64,000 nt of DNA from Pseudovibrio sp. Ad37 (GCF_001623075.1 NZ_LMCF01000067.1:62001-126000), one strand, 5' to 3'. Shown: positions 8,506-17,712, counted from the stretch's first letter. Notes: generated by a model not told the origin, from the letters alone. Program-made: numbers and translations.

Positions 8506-9212
8506 AGCGCACTTTGGTATGCATTCTCGCCGCAATTACGCTCACTGGCTGTAATGCAATGAAAAACGTTGGCAAGGAGCCGCATCTGACCCCGTTGGGG
8601 CAGGGACTTCAGCCAAATGTTGCAAGCTTGCCGGCAACTCCAGCGAAAAGTGGCGGCCGTTCAAATCGCGCTTATCACGGGCTTTGGGCTGATGGTGAGC
8701 AGGATTTCTTCCGCGATCCCCGAGCAAAGCAAATTGGCGATGTTCTTACCGTTGCGATCAAAATCAACGATAAGGCTAAGTTAGACAACTCCAGTGAGAG
8801 ATCGCGTGATTCCTCACGATCTACTGGATTGAGAGGTGCGTTCTCTTGGGCTGGTGTTGATTCAGGAGAAGCAGACGCAAGCATTTCCGGTACTGGTGAG
8901 ACAAGCAGTAGAGGTGAGGGCGCGATTGATCGCAGTGAAGAGATCAAACTTTCCATTGCAGCAGTAGTGACCAAAGTGCTTGCCAACGGCAATCTGATCA
9001 TTTCAGGGCAACAGGAAGTTCGTGTGAACTATGAGGTTCGCGTTCTGTCAGTTGCCGGCATCGTGCGTCCCGAAGACATCACAGGTCGAAATACCATTGA
9101 GTATGACAAGATCGCTGAAGCGCGTGTTTCTTACGGTGGCCGTGGCCGCGTGACGGAAATGCAGCAACCAAGCGTTGGTCAGCAAATCATTGATATCATT
9201 AGCCCGCTCTAA
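8502..9212 (+). CDS. flgH: Flagellar L-ring lipoprotein FlgH
   Basis: 236 residues, GTG start overlapping the motE stop. A lipoprotein signal with lipobox LTGC places the modified cysteine near residue 17. The core contains the FlgH pattern GLWADGEQDFFRDPRAKQIG and the end pattern GRNTIEYDKIAEARVSYGGRG. FlgH forms the outer-membrane ring through which the rod passes. A perfect AAAGGAGG ribosome site for fliL begins at its stop. Confidence 0.97.
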   Translation: MKRTLVCILAAITLTGCNAMKNVGKEPHLTPLGQGLQPNVASLPATPAKSGGRSNRAYHGLWADGEQDFFRDPRAKQIGDVLTVAIKINDKAKLDNSSERSRDSSRSTGLRGAFSWAGVDSGEADASISGTGETSSRGEGAIDRSEEIKLSIAAVVTKVLANGNLIISGQQEVRVNYEVRVLSVAGIVRPEDITGRNTIEYDKIAEARVSYGGRGRVTEMQQPSVGQQIIDIISPL

Positions 9213-9223
9213 AGGAGGCTTCT

Positions 9224-9733
9224 ATGGCTCTTAAACCACAGTTGCCAAAGCCACAGTTGCCAGCCTCCGAGAATTCTTGGATGGGCGTTGCAGTCGCTGC
9301 TATTGTGGTGACTGCCGTTGCAAGTGCAGGTGGAATGGGAATCGGCTCTACGCTGGTTGATCAGGTACACGGCAAGTATCTGGAAGAGCAAAAGGCCAAC
9401 AGCGGCGCTTTGATCAATCCGGAATACACAGAAAGCAGTCAGATTGTCTCGTTGAAGCCAATCGTGACCAATCTGTTGTCATCATCTAAGAACTGGATTC
9501 GCATCGAAGCATCAGTCGTTTTGATGCAGCGCGGAATCGAAGAACAGGATCACTCCTTGCTGGTTAAGCAAGTAGAGCAGGATCTGCTGCTTTACGCCCG
9601 TACATTGGGGCCACGCCAGCTCGAAGGCACTCGTGGTTTGCTGCGCCTGCGTGATGATCTTAACGAGCGCGCAAAGATGCGCGGTGGAAAATTTGTCAAG
9701 GAACTCGTCCTTGAATCTGTGGTGATTCAGTAA
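9224..9733 (+). CDS. fliL: Flagellar basal body-associated protein FliL
   Basis: 169 residues. A Pro/Lys-rich cytoplasmic N-terminus is followed by one membrane segment (about 25-48) and a periplasmic domain (YTESSQIVSLKPIVTNLL... KNWIRIEASVVL... FVKELVLESVVIQ). FliL surrounds or supports the stator units and affects motor output. It has a very strong ribosome site (AAAGGAGG). Its stop overlaps the fliP ATG by one base. A second FliL-like protein is encoded at 29510. Confidence 0.93.
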   Translation: MALKPQLPKPQLPASENSWMGVAVAAIVVTAVASAGGMGIGSTLVDQVHGKYLEEQKANSGALINPEYTESSQIVSLKPIVTNLLSSSKNWIRIEASVVLMQRGIEEQDHSLLVKQVEQDLLLYARTLGPRQLEGTRGLLRLRDDLNERAKMRGGKFVKELVLESVVIQ

Positions 9734-10488
9734 TGCGTTATTTTGCGTTTCTTACGGGTTTTTTGAGTTTATTTGCGTTGTTTTGGGTCGCACCAGCCTC
9801 CGCTCAGGATATCAACCTGAGTGATTTGCTTCCGGCAGGACAGGCATCTGCGAGTGGTCGGATTATCCAGTACGTCATGATCCTGACGGTGCTCTCATTG
9901 GCGCCGGGGATCCTGATCATGGTAACAAGCTTCACGCGCTTCGTTGTTGCTTTGTCATTCTTGCGGTCCGGTATCGGTCTGCAGACGACACCAGCAAACA
10001 TTATCCTCATTTCCCTCGCATTGTTCATGACCTTCTACGTCATGGCACCAACGTTCGATACCGCGTGGAAAAATGGTCTTCAGCCGCTAATCAAAGAGCA
10101 GATCACTGAAGAAGTCGCCTACGAAGAAATGACGAAGCCGTTCCGACGATTCATGTTGGATAATGTGCGCGAAAAAGACCTGGTCCTCTTCGATGATCTT
10201 GCAGTGAGCGCGTTCAACTATGAAAAAGATGCACCCATCGAGGAGCTCGACCTCCGCGTCCTCATTCCAGCCTTCATGATCTCAGAACTGCGGCGAGGCT
10301 TCGAAATCGGCTTCCTCATTGCATTGCCTTTTGTCGTCATCGATATGATTGTTGCAACAATCACAATGTCCATGGGCATGATGATGCTCCCCCCTACAGT
10401 CATCTCACTCCCCTTCAAGGTATTATTCTTTGTCTTGATTGATGGGTGGTACTTGCTAACGGGCGGTCTGATAAGATCGTTTACCTAA
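9733..10488 (+). CDS. fliP: Flagellar type III export gate protein FliP
   Basis: 251 residues. A signal peptide with an ASAQ cleavage site near residue 25 is followed by four membrane segments. The hallmark stretches SFTRFVVALSFLRSG and RGFEIGFLIALPFVVIDMIVATITMSMGMMMLPP are intact. Five FliP subunits with FliQ (24842) and FliR (27330) make the core export channel. It is the last gene of the flgB-fliP run before a terminator. Confidence 0.97.
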   Translation: MRYFAFLTGFLSLFALFWVAPASAQDINLSDLLPAGQASASGRIIQYVMILTVLSLAPGILIMVTSFTRFVVALSFLRSGIGLQTTPANIILISLALFMTFYVMAPTFDTAWKNGLQPLIKEQITEEVAYEEMTKPFRRFMLDNVREKDLVLFDDLAVSAFNYEKDAPIEELDLRVLIPAFMISELRRGFEIGFLIALPFVVIDMIVATITMSMGMMMLPPTVISLPFKVLFFVLIDGWYLLTGGLIRSFT

Positions 10489-10497
10489 ACTTAACCA

Positions 10498-10525
10498 CGA
10501 AAAGTCCCGTTTCGGGGCTTTTTTC
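10498..10525 (+). terminator. Terminator after fliP
   Basis: The stem AGTCCCG/CGGGGCT has a TTT loop and one G-U pair, and is flanked by an A-run and a T6 run. It ends the flgB-fliP transcription unit ahead of the flagellin gene. Confidence 0.8.
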
Positions 10526-10678
10526 TTGCCTAAGTCAGTGAGTCAGTTTCGCGTAAGCTTTGTGGGTCATCTTTATCTTCTGTTACAGGCTTTGGCCTTC
10601 AAAGTGCATGATGCAACTCTGTAACTCCGGGAATTTAATCCGGAATGTCCCAATTCTTCTTATACAGGGACAAATAAT
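10526..10678 (+). promoter_or_regulatory. Flagellin gene leader with a hairpin
   Basis: The 153-base gap upstream of the flagellin gene must hold its promoter and 5' leader. A short inverted repeat (TCCGG 10626-10630, CCGGA 10640-10644, nine-base AT-rich loop) lies about 35 bases before the start codon, and CAGGGA is the ribosome site. In Caulobacter, FlbT acts on the flagellin mRNA 5' leader. flbT is encoded at 23875, so this hairpin is a plausible target, which is inference. Confidence 0.45.
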
Positions 10679-11764
10679 ATGTCTTCTCTTTTGACTAACT
10701 CCGCAGCCATGGTGGCTCTGTCTAACCTTCGCAGCATCAACAATGATATGGCGATGACACAGAACCGCATTTCTACCGGTATGCGCGTGAATGACGCTTC
10801 CGATAACGCTGCGTACTGGTCCATCGCAACTACTATGCGTTCAGATAATTCTGCTTTGGGTGCTGTTAAAGATGGGATCGGTCTTGGTAAAGCAACTGTA
10901 GATATCGCATTTACTGCTGCTTCAAAGTCGCAGGAAATTATGGAGCAGATGGTTGCAAAGTTGACCTCTGCAACAACACAGAGCCAGGATGGTCGCGCAA
11001 AGATTCAGCAGGATCTCAATGCGCTTCAGGATCAGCTGCGTACCAATGCCAGTTCAGCGGTATTTAACGGTGATAACTGGTTGTCTTTGGATAAGCAGAA
11101 TGACAACCTGAATCCGGAAATTACTGGTTCCTTTACACGTGATAATGCCGGTAATGCGACGCTAGAAAAAATTGAGGTTGATCTCTCCGCTGTTGTTCTT
11201 GTTGACCTTGATGGCGATACTGCGCGCAACTCTGGTATCCTGACTTCTGACGGGCTGGGAGCTGCTGGTACTCCAGCTGTTGTGGATGATCCGGCAACAC
11301 CGGGTGATGAAACTGCGGCGGCTGTGCCTGGTACTGGTGTGATGGGTGCTGCAGCGGCTGCTTTTGCTAAAAATGGTGGGACAGGTGCTCTTGATACTGC
11401 GAACCTTCTCCTTGATGGTGAGGCCACTATAACCGTTCTGAACTTCGATATTTCGCAGCTTCAGGATACAACAAACGACAACGCCTTGCTCGAAGGTCTG
11501 ATTTCCTTTATCGATACAAAAGGTAAGGAAATGACTGATGCAGCAACCACGCTTGGTTCTGCTAAGATGCGTATCGATATGCAGCTTGAGTTCGTAAACA
11601 CACTTACAGATGCTGTTGATCGTGGTATTGGTCAGCTGGTTGATGCGGACATGAATGCTGAATCCACTCGTCTGCAGGCTCTTCAGACCCAGCAGCAGCT
11701 TGGTATTCAGGCTCTGTCTATTGCAAACACCGGTTCCCAGAACATCCTCAGCCTGTTCCGTTAA
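10679..11764 (+). CDS. Flagellin
   Basis: 361 residues. The conserved N-terminal domain (about 1-140, with NRISTGMRVNDASDNAAYWSI) and C-terminal domain (LQALQTQQQLGIQALSIANTGSQNILSLFR) flank a variable centre that is Gly/Ala/Asp-rich. It is the filament subunit, exported by the type III apparatus. It is the only flagellin gene in this window, although relatives often carry several. It has its own leader and a strong terminator, consistent with high separate expression and control by FlaF/FlbT. Confidence 0.96.
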   Translation: MSSLLTNSAAMVALSNLRSINNDMAMTQNRISTGMRVNDASDNAAYWSIATTMRSDNSALGAVKDGIGLGKATVDIAFTAASKSQEIMEQMVAKLTSATTQSQDGRAKIQQDLNALQDQLRTNASSAVFNGDNWLSLDKQNDNLNPEITGSFTRDNAGNATLEKIEVDLSAVVLVDLDGDTARNSGILTSDGLGAAGTPAVVDDPATPGDETAAAVPGTGVMGAAAAAFAKNGGTGALDTANLLLDGEATITVLNFDISQLQDTTNDNALLEGLISFIDTKGKEMTDAATTLGSAKMRIDMQLEFVNTLTDAVDRGIGQLVDADMNAESTRLQALQTQQQLGIQALSIANTGSQNILSLFR

Positions 11765-11795
11765 GTCGGAAAGCTCTGAGAACCTTAGAAGCTTG

Positions 11796-11826
11796 AAGGC
11801 CCCGGTTAATCGCCGGGGCCTTTATT
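11796..11826 (+). terminator. Terminator after flagellin gene
   Basis: A perfect ten-base stem AAGGCCCCGG/CCGGGGCCTT (arms 11796-11805 and 11813-11822) is followed by a T-rich stretch. Confidence 0.88.
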
Positions 11827-11963
11827 TGTAATTATGCTAAAAATTTAGATAAAATTATCATAAGTCAGGTTAAGGCAAGTTCGATAAAATATACCAGTAT
11901 TTGAGAAAAGATTTCTTAAGCTTTATCTCGTGTTGGGTTGTTTTTTTAGTTGAGCGGTGCTTG

Positions 11964-12299
11964 ATGTTAAGTAGTCAGTTAAATATCTCCAGGCAATGGG
12001 ATCAGGAAGTTGGTCAAGTTGACCTCTCTGCGCTCACATCTGAGCAAAAGCTTGAGAGCCTAACGTTTGCATTGCGGGGCAATGAGCGGTTTTGGAGTTC
12101 TGTTGTTGCGCTTGCGCGAGATGTGCTTTTTGAACAGGAAGGTCAGCTTCGTCAGATTGAGTGCGGTGCAAATACGATTGTAGCAATCAATGCAACGGCA
12201 GATCGTGTGAGTAAGCGCTTAAAGGGGCAGGGCTGTGGTCTGTCTGTGCATGGCCTGCCGAGCATCCAGCGTATTACGCACGCGGATGTATATACCTGA
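11964..12299 (+). CDS. Uncharacterised protein between flagellin and fliF
   Basis: 111 residues from ATG 11964 (TTG 11961 adjacent). A longer frame reaches back to 11901, but its extra N-terminus is odd and has no ribosome site. It looks soluble and helical in the first 80 residues (LTSEQKLESLTFALRGNERFWSSVVALARDVLFEQEGQLRQIE). No known domain is recognised. Position and codon use fit a flagellar accessory or chaperone-like gene, but that is inference. Confidence 0.6.
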   Translation: MLSSQLNISRQWDQEVGQVDLSALTSEQKLESLTFALRGNERFWSSVVALARDVLFEQEGQLRQIECGANTIVAINATADRVSKRLKGQGCGLSVHGLPSIQRITHADVYT

Positions 12300-12435
12300 T
12301 ACTCTTGGTTTTCTCTAAAAATAGCTTGTATTGGCTCCGAGAAAGCGTGGATTTTCGCCCAATGTAAATCCTGATCACGTTCGCGCAAGGTTGAAAAGCG
12401 AAGGTAGCGCCATTGATACACCTGCAGAGGTCGCA

Positions 12436-14118
12436 ATGGCAGCTCGTGAAAACGCCGAAAAAATCTATGGTAATCTGGCCGAGTTAGGTGCAAAGCGCCT
12501 GATGGTGCTCGCTTTTATTGGGTTATTTACGTTTGTTGCGATTGGCGCAGCAGCATATCTCTTGTCTCGTCCGGAGCAGGAAATTCTCTACGCTAATCTG
12601 GAGAGGGACGATGTCACTCAAATCGGTATGGCATTGCAGGCTAGCGGCGTTCCGTTTGACGTAAATGCAGACGGTACATCGATTTCAGTCGGTGTCGGCG
12701 CAACCGCTCGCGCTCGTATGCTGCTGGCGGAAAAGGGTCTGCCGCGTGGGTCGGGTGCAGGTTATGAGCTCTTTGATGAGATGGGTTCTCTGGGCCTGAC
12801 ATCCTTTATGCAGAGCGTGACTAAGGTGCGTGCGCTTGAAGGGGAAGTTGCTCGCTCAATCCAAAGTATGCAGGGCGTCAAAGCCGCTCGCGTGCATTTG
12901 GTTCTTCCGGAAAAAGCAACATTCAGACGTGAGAATCAAAAGCCGACAGCGTCCGTTCTTATTCGCGCCGAAGGTGTTCAGACAAATTCGGTTGCGCAAT
13001 CTATTCGTTATCTTGTTGCAGCTGCCGTTCCAGGACTTACTGCTGAAGCGGTGACAGTTCTTGATACTGAGGGGCAGCTTCTAGCTGCTGGTGAAGATGC
13101 GCAGAGCGCGTCCACAGGTCGTAAGGCAATGTTGGAAGCTGATTTGGCTTCACGCAAGGAAAATGCGATCCGCCAGGCGTTGGCACCTTATCTCGGTGTA
13201 AATAACTTTGAAGTCAGCGTTTCTGCCTCTGTGAATACAGACAATCAACGTGTCTCTGAAACCTTATATGATCCTGAGACACGTGTTGAGCGATCTTTCC
13301 GCGTTGTGCGAGAAAATGCGAGCGCTCAAAATGCAAGTTTGGAGAATCCAACTACTGTTGAGCAAAACCTTCCTGAAGAAGCGGTGTCATCGCAGTCCGG
13401 TGAGCGCTCTTCAGAAGAAAACGAACGCCGCGAAGAACTGACGAACTACGAGATCTCCTCTCGCACCGTTGAAACCATCTTTGATGATTATCGTATTGAT
13501 CGCATGAGTATTGCTGTGCTGGTTAATCGTGATCGTCTTGTTGAAGAATTAGCACGTCGTGTCGAAGGGCAAAAAGGCGATGCTATTGTTGATGGTGCCG
13601 AAGCAGATCTGACCGAGAAGGTCGAGCAGATCGAAGAAATTATCGCAACGGCAGCCGGTGTTGATGTTGCGCGCGGCGATAAGGTTTCTGTTTCTGCCGT
13701 GAACTTTGTTCTCGCTGGTGAGCAGCTTGCTGCTATTCCAGAGCGGACCTGGCAGGACGTATTGATACGCAATATGGGGTCAGTGGTTAACGCTGGTGCA
13801 ATCCTTATTGTTACGCTGATGATTATCTGGTTCGGTCTGCGTCCAGCTGTTGCCTTCCTTATTCCGAAGCCTGAAGAAATTGAAGAAGGTTTGCCCGTTG
13901 GTGCTAACTCCAACGCTGTTCGGGATGGTGAAATTGAAGGCGAAGAAGGCCAGTTGCCAGATTACACAAACGGGGACGGGATGTCTGGTGAAGGCGTTGA
14001 TGCGACCGTTGTGAATCGTGATAATCTGCGTAAGCTTGAGCGTGCCGTTGAAATGGATGACATGCAGGCGGCAATCATCCTGAAACAGTGGATGTATGAT
14101 CAGGAGCGTGCTGGATGA
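12436..14118 (+). CDS. fliF: Flagellar MS-ring protein FliF
   Basis: 560 residues from ATG 12436, which has an AGAGG ribosome site five bases upstream and matches the length of rhizobial FliF. The frame is open to TTG 12331, which would add 35 residues without a ribosome site. Two membrane segments (about residues 25-45 and near 455-475 of this start) flank the YscJ-like ring-building motifs and the periplasmic region (AEKGLPRGSGAGYELFDEMGSLGLTSFMQ). The C-terminus binds FliG. FliF is the inner-membrane platform of the basal body. Confidence 0.93.
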   Translation: MAARENAEKIYGNLAELGAKRLMVLAFIGLFTFVAIGAAAYLLSRPEQEILYANLERDDVTQIGMALQASGVPFDVNADGTSISVGVGATARARMLLAEKGLPRGSGAGYELFDEMGSLGLTSFMQSVTKVRALEGEVARSIQSMQGVKAARVHLVLPEKATFRRENQKPTASVLIRAEGVQTNSVAQSIRYLVAAAVPGLTAEAVTVLDTEGQLLAAGEDAQSASTGRKAMLEADLASRKENAIRQALAPYLGVNNFEVSVSASVNTDNQRVSETLYDPETRVERSFRVVRENASAQNASLENPTTVEQNLPEEAVSSQSGERSSEENERREELTNYEISSRTVETIFDDYRIDRMSIAVLVNRDRLVEELARRVEGQKGDAIVDGAEADLTEKVEQIEEIIATAAGVDVARGDKVSVSAVNFVLAGEQLAAIPERTWQDVLIRNMGSVVNAGAILIVTLMIIWFGLRPAVAFLIPKPEEIEEGLPVGANSNAVRDGEIEGEEGQLPDYTNGDGMSGEGVDATVVNRDNLRKLERAVEMDDMQAAIILKQWMYDQERAG

Positions 14119-14747
14119 CACGCGGCATCAACGACTATCTAGCAGACTTTACGACAGATACAGGAGTTACCACCAAAGACCTTCAGGATATGCAGGAAGT
14201 GATTTCCATGCTTCCGAAGGGGTATGGCGAAGGTGGCGACTGGGTTAACCGCGTCTTCGAGGCTTATGAAAATGGGTTCTCAGAAGGGGAAGAGGCTGCC
14301 AGGTCGGGTGCAGATGAGCGCGTCAAGAAGATGCGTGAAGAATTAGAAGTTGAGCTGGCTGACCGAGAAAAAGCATTCAAAGAGGGGGAGGGTGAGAAGT
14401 TAAAAGATGCTTTTCAGCATTCTCTCGTGGAAATTGAAGATAGACTGTCTAAGGCGGTCTCTGAGATTCTGGTTCCGTTTATCGAAGAGAGTGCGAGGGA
14501 TCGTGCCGTAACCTCATTGGTGCAGGTCGTACGTCGACAACTCTCTGAAACGCCTGAAGTCGTGCTTGAGGTAGCTGGCCCCGAACATTTATTTGATTTG
14601 TTCGGCAAAAGAGTTGGCGAACTTTCAAACACAATAAAATTTTCTGAAAACTCCAGCACTGATCTCGTGGTGAAGGTGTCTGACATGGCACTTTCCACCG
14701 GCCTAACGGAATGGTGCGAGGAGCTTCGCAGTACGCTGGGAGAGTAG
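14115..14747 (+). CDS. FliH-like protein (probable export ATPase regulator)
   Basis: 210 residues, overlapping the fliF stop by four bases (ATGA). A charged central segment (GFSEGEEAARSGADERVKKMREELEVELADREKAFKEGE) is likely coiled coil. The C-terminal part (VSEILVPFIEESARDRAVTSLVQVVRRQL) resembles the FliH/YscL/ATP-synthase delta type. Typical FliH binds and restrains the ATPase FliI and links it to FliN. Location immediately after fliF supports this. Sequence similarity is only by pattern, so the call is tentative and no symbol is given. Confidence 0.6.
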   Translation: MTRGINDYLADFTTDTGVTTKDLQDMQEVISMLPKGYGEGGDWVNRVFEAYENGFSEGEEAARSGADERVKKMREELEVELADREKAFKEGEGEKLKDAFQHSLVEIEDRLSKAVSEILVPFIEESARDRAVTSLVQVVRRQLSETPEVVLEVAGPEHLFDLFGKRVGELSNTIKFSENSSTDLVVKVSDMALSTGLTEWCEELRSTLGE

Positions 14748-14752
14748 TAGCC

Positions 14753-16474
14753 ATGGCGTTGGAACCACAAGAACTGATTATCGTTCGCAGGCGTAACAGC
14801 GACATGATCACCATACATAAGTCAGGTGTTTGGAAGATTGCCTATGCAGATTTTGCAACGGCGATGATGGCATTCTTCCTTCTCATGTGGTTGGTCAATG
14901 CATCTGATGAGGCTTCTCAGCGCGGTATTGCAAGCTACTTCAATCCGATCAAACTAGTAGATTCTACTGCAAGCCCAAAGGGTATTCGAGATCCTGAAGA
15001 AACACCGTCGATCACTGATAGTGATGAAGGTGTCGATGATGGCAAGCCTATAGGTGCTGGCGGTACGGAGAAAAAGGGTCCAACGTCAGGTGGTGGTGTA
15101 GAGAAGCCTGAACCGGTCTCTGATCGGGAGACGGGTGAAAATTCTAATCTAGCTGGTGCGAACGCTGAAGATGGTGGTGTTAAGCCAATTAATGCCATTA
15201 GTCGCGATTATGAGCGTGATGCCCGGTACAGCGAAGCGCAGCTTTTTGATAACCCTTATGCTATCCTTGCGGCGCTCGCTGCAGAGGCTGAATCAACGGT
15301 TGAGACAGACGGCTCGCCTGGAACAGGTGGTTTAGGCTCGCTCAAGATGGCGAAGACCCCGGTTCTATTTGCACTTCCGAACCGTGATCCGGATGGGCAA
15401 GGTTTGGCTGACGGAACCAGTTTCCGCGATCCGTTCGATCCTTCTGGTTGGCAAGAAGATGAGCTGCCAGGCAATGCTCCTTTGCTCGCTCAAATTCCGA
15501 TCCTTCATGAAAAAGAAGAAGGTATTCCGGCGAATGAGTTGACCGCTGAGCAAATCAAAGTCTTGGAAGAAGCTTCTGAGCTGGCGCGTGGAGGTAAGAA
15601 CCTCCCGGCAGTTTCGGGCGAGGCGTCTGCAGAAAATTCCGTGATTGTAATCGGTGACGCTCCAGATGGTGAAGGTGAGAGTTTTGCCGAGGGAGAAATT
15701 CTGAAACAGCTTGCTCAGAGCCAGGCAGAAGCAGATGGCGAAGATGCTGTGATGACGCGCCTTATTTTCGCTGAAGTGAAAGCAGGAACAGCAGCCACTG
15801 ACGATGCTGAACAGGAAGTTCCGACATTGATCGAGGACGCTGAAGAAATTCAGAAAAACGCAGGCATGAAGGTTGATATAAAACAGCCTGATCTCGTTAC
15901 AGAGCCAGTAGAGCTGGCTGATGCGAAGCTTGAAGCTGTTGTAGTAGTTCCTGCCGCAAAGCCTACAGAATCATCTCAGAAGTCCGAAACTGGTGATAAT
16001 GAGGATGATGAAGGCAATAAGCAGCTGGTCTCTCTGGCGAACTCCGTTGGTGAAGCGCTTGAAGGTATGAAAACCGGAGCGAGCATCGAGTTCACTCACT
16101 CTCAAGATGGTGTTCTGATTCGCATCATGGACAATGACGACTTTGGAATGTTCGCTGTCGGGTCCTCTGAGCCTCATCCGGATGTTGTGAAGGCGATGGA
16201 GCAAATTGCGAAGGTTCTTGAAGAAGAGAACGGTGAGATCGTAATTCGCGGCCATACTGATGCACGGCCATTCAAATCCAAGCGCAACGACAACTGGCGT
16301 CTATCTACAGCTCGTGCCCACATGGCTTATTTCATGCTTACTCGTGGTGGCTTGGATGAAAACCGTATCGTAGGCATTGAAGGCTATGCAGACCGCCGTC
16401 TAAAAGACGTTGAAGAGCCATACGCTCCTCAAAACCGCCGCATTGAAATTATGCTGATGAAAGGGAAGGCTTGA
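14753..16474 (+). CDS. motB: Flagellar motor stator protein MotB with long acidic linker
   Basis: 573 residues from ATG 14753. The frame's earlier start lies inside the upstream gene. A single membrane helix (about 28-50, KIAYADFATAMMAFFLLMWL) carries the proton-binding aspartate at residue 33. A roughly 380-residue, Glu/Asp/Gly-rich periplasmic region follows, and then an OmpA-like peptidoglycan-binding domain in the last ~130 residues (GHTDARPFKS... NWRLSTARAHMAYFML... NRRIEIM). The linker makes it much longer than enteric MotB (about 300) and longer than Sinorhizobium MotB (about 390). It overlaps motC by four bases. motA is not in the window. Confidence 0.93.
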   Translation: MALEPQELIIVRRRNSDMITIHKSGVWKIAYADFATAMMAFFLLMWLVNASDEASQRGIASYFNPIKLVDSTASPKGIRDPEETPSITDSDEGVDDGKPIGAGGTEKKGPTSGGGVEKPEPVSDRETGENSNLAGANAEDGGVKPINAISRDYERDARYSEAQLFDNPYAILAALAAEAESTVETDGSPGTGGLGSLKMAKTPVLFALPNRDPDGQGLADGTSFRDPFDPSGWQEDELPGNAPLLAQIPILHEKEEGIPANELTAEQIKVLEEASELARGGKNLPAVSGEASAENSVIVIGDAPDGEGESFAEGEILKQLAQSQAEADGEDAVMTRLIFAEVKAGTAATDDAEQEVPTLIEDAEEIQKNAGMKVDIKQPDLVTEPVELADAKLEAVVVVPAAKPTESSQKSETGDNEDDEGNKQLVSLANSVGEALEGMKTGASIEFTHSQDGVLIRIMDNDDFGMFAVGSSEPHPDVVKAMEQIAKVLEEENGEIVIRGHTDARPFKSKRNDNWRLSTARAHMAYFMLTRGGLDENRIVGIEGYADRRLKDVEEPYAPQNRRIEIMLMKGKA

Positions 16475-17712
16475 TGCTGGTTAGCGCTGCAAGAAAAGCT
16501 GGAACTTCTCTCCTGAGATCTGGACTGTTGACCACAGCGCTGATTTTGGCTGCAAGTCCTGTTGCGATGAACCTTCAGCCAGCATCGGCCCAGATGGTGT
16601 CTACAGCGGATCCTGATCTTATGGTTCTGGAGCTGCAGATTCTTCAAGATGAGATCATTAAGGGGAATCTGGAAGCTTACAATTTGCTGCAACCTTCTCT
16701 CATTGTGATTGGCCGTCGGTTCCTTCGGCTGGATCCTGAGATTTGGAAGCTGGAGAAAAACTCGCGTGCTGCTGTATCATTTATGCTCAGCGGCGGATCT
16801 GGATCTGTCTTCCAGGAGCTTGCTGTTCAAGGCGTAAAGTTTACTGGTGATCCGAACCTGTTTGCTGGCGCCATGGCCTACTCGCAAGGCAATCGCCAAA
16901 TGGCGTTGAACTTGTTGTTAAAGGTCGATCCAATAACGCTTCCGGTAGCAGTTGCAGGGCAGGTGGCTCTGGCGCAGGCGATTTTGATCTCTAATGAAGA
17001 TCCGGCAGGCGCACAGCGCTATTTTGATCTTGCGCGCTTGATGATGCCAGGGACGCTTGTGGAAGAGAGCGCATTGCGCAGGCAAGCGCCAATGGTTGCG
17101 GAGCTGGGCGATACGGAGAAGTTCGAGAGACTGTCTCGTCGATATTTGTTCCAATATAGCTCCTCAGTATTTGCCTCTGAATTTCGGGACACGGTCGCTG
17201 ATGTGATCAGCGGCTCTGATTATCTGAAGCAAGAAGATGAGTGGGACCGTGTGTTCCAGCTGGTATCGGAGTTTGACGAGGAATCTCAAAGTATCCTCCT
17301 CCTTCGCCTCGCCAAAGCTGCTTTGATCAGTGGTAATACGGCTTTTGCAGTCAAGGGAGGCGCTGCATTTCTTGATCTGAACTCAGATGATGCAGAGCGT
17401 GTGAGTGAAGCCAAGCTTTACCTTTCAGCCGCCAAAGCTTCCGGTGAAGAGTGGGAACAGGCAATCTCTGGTTTGGTTGAGGTAAAGGCTGCAGACTTAA
17501 GTGCTGGCAATCAATTGATCCAGACTGCTGCAATCGCGATGGCAAATACTATTCGAGAATGGCCACAGCCAGAAACACCTGCAGCCTCCGAGTTTGTTCC
17601 TTACGTCCCACATGTTGGACTGGAAGAGAAGCTATACGACACAGAAGTGTTAGTCCCATTTAAAAGCGCACTAAACGATGCAGATGAAGCACTGAAAGAG
17701 GCCGAGTTTTGA
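16471..17712 (+). CDS. motC: Periplasmic motility protein MotC
   Basis: 413 residues. The N-terminal signal peptide ends near residue 33 (NLQPASAQ), and the mature part is helical and repeat-like (DLMVLELQILQDEIIKGNLEAYNLL, GGSGSVFQELAVQG, QVALAQAILISNEDPAGAQRYFDLARLMMPGTLVEESALRR). In Sinorhizobium, MotC is required for motor function, interacts with the periplasmic part of MotB and needs the chaperone MotE. The motB-motC-fliK order with four-base overlaps at both ends is the rhizobial arrangement. Confidence 0.9.
   Translation: MMLVSAARKAGTSLLRSGLLTTALILAASPVAMNLQPASAQMVSTADPDLMVLELQILQDEIIKGNLEAYNLLQPSLIVIGRRFLRLDPEIWKLEKNSRAAVSFMLSGGSGSVFQELAVQGVKFTGDPNLFAGAMAYSQGNRQMALNLLLKVDPITLPVAVAGQVALAQAILISNEDPAGAQRYFDLARLMMPGTLVEESALRRQAPMVAELGDTEKFERLSRRYLFQYSSSVFASEFRDTVADVISGSDYLKQEDEWDRVFQLVSEFDEESQSILLLRLAKAALISGNTAFAVKGGAAFLDLNSDDAERVSEAKLYLSAAKASGEEWEQAISGLVEVKAADLSAGNQLIQTAAIAMANTIREWPQPETPAASEFVPYVPHVGLEEKLYDTEVLVPFKSALNDADEALKEAEF

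Noticed and set aside
12331-12435. 35-residue N-terminal extension of FliF from a TTG
   Set aside because: No ribosome site, whereas ATG 12436 has AGAGG and gives the usual rhizobial length. Not fully excluded.
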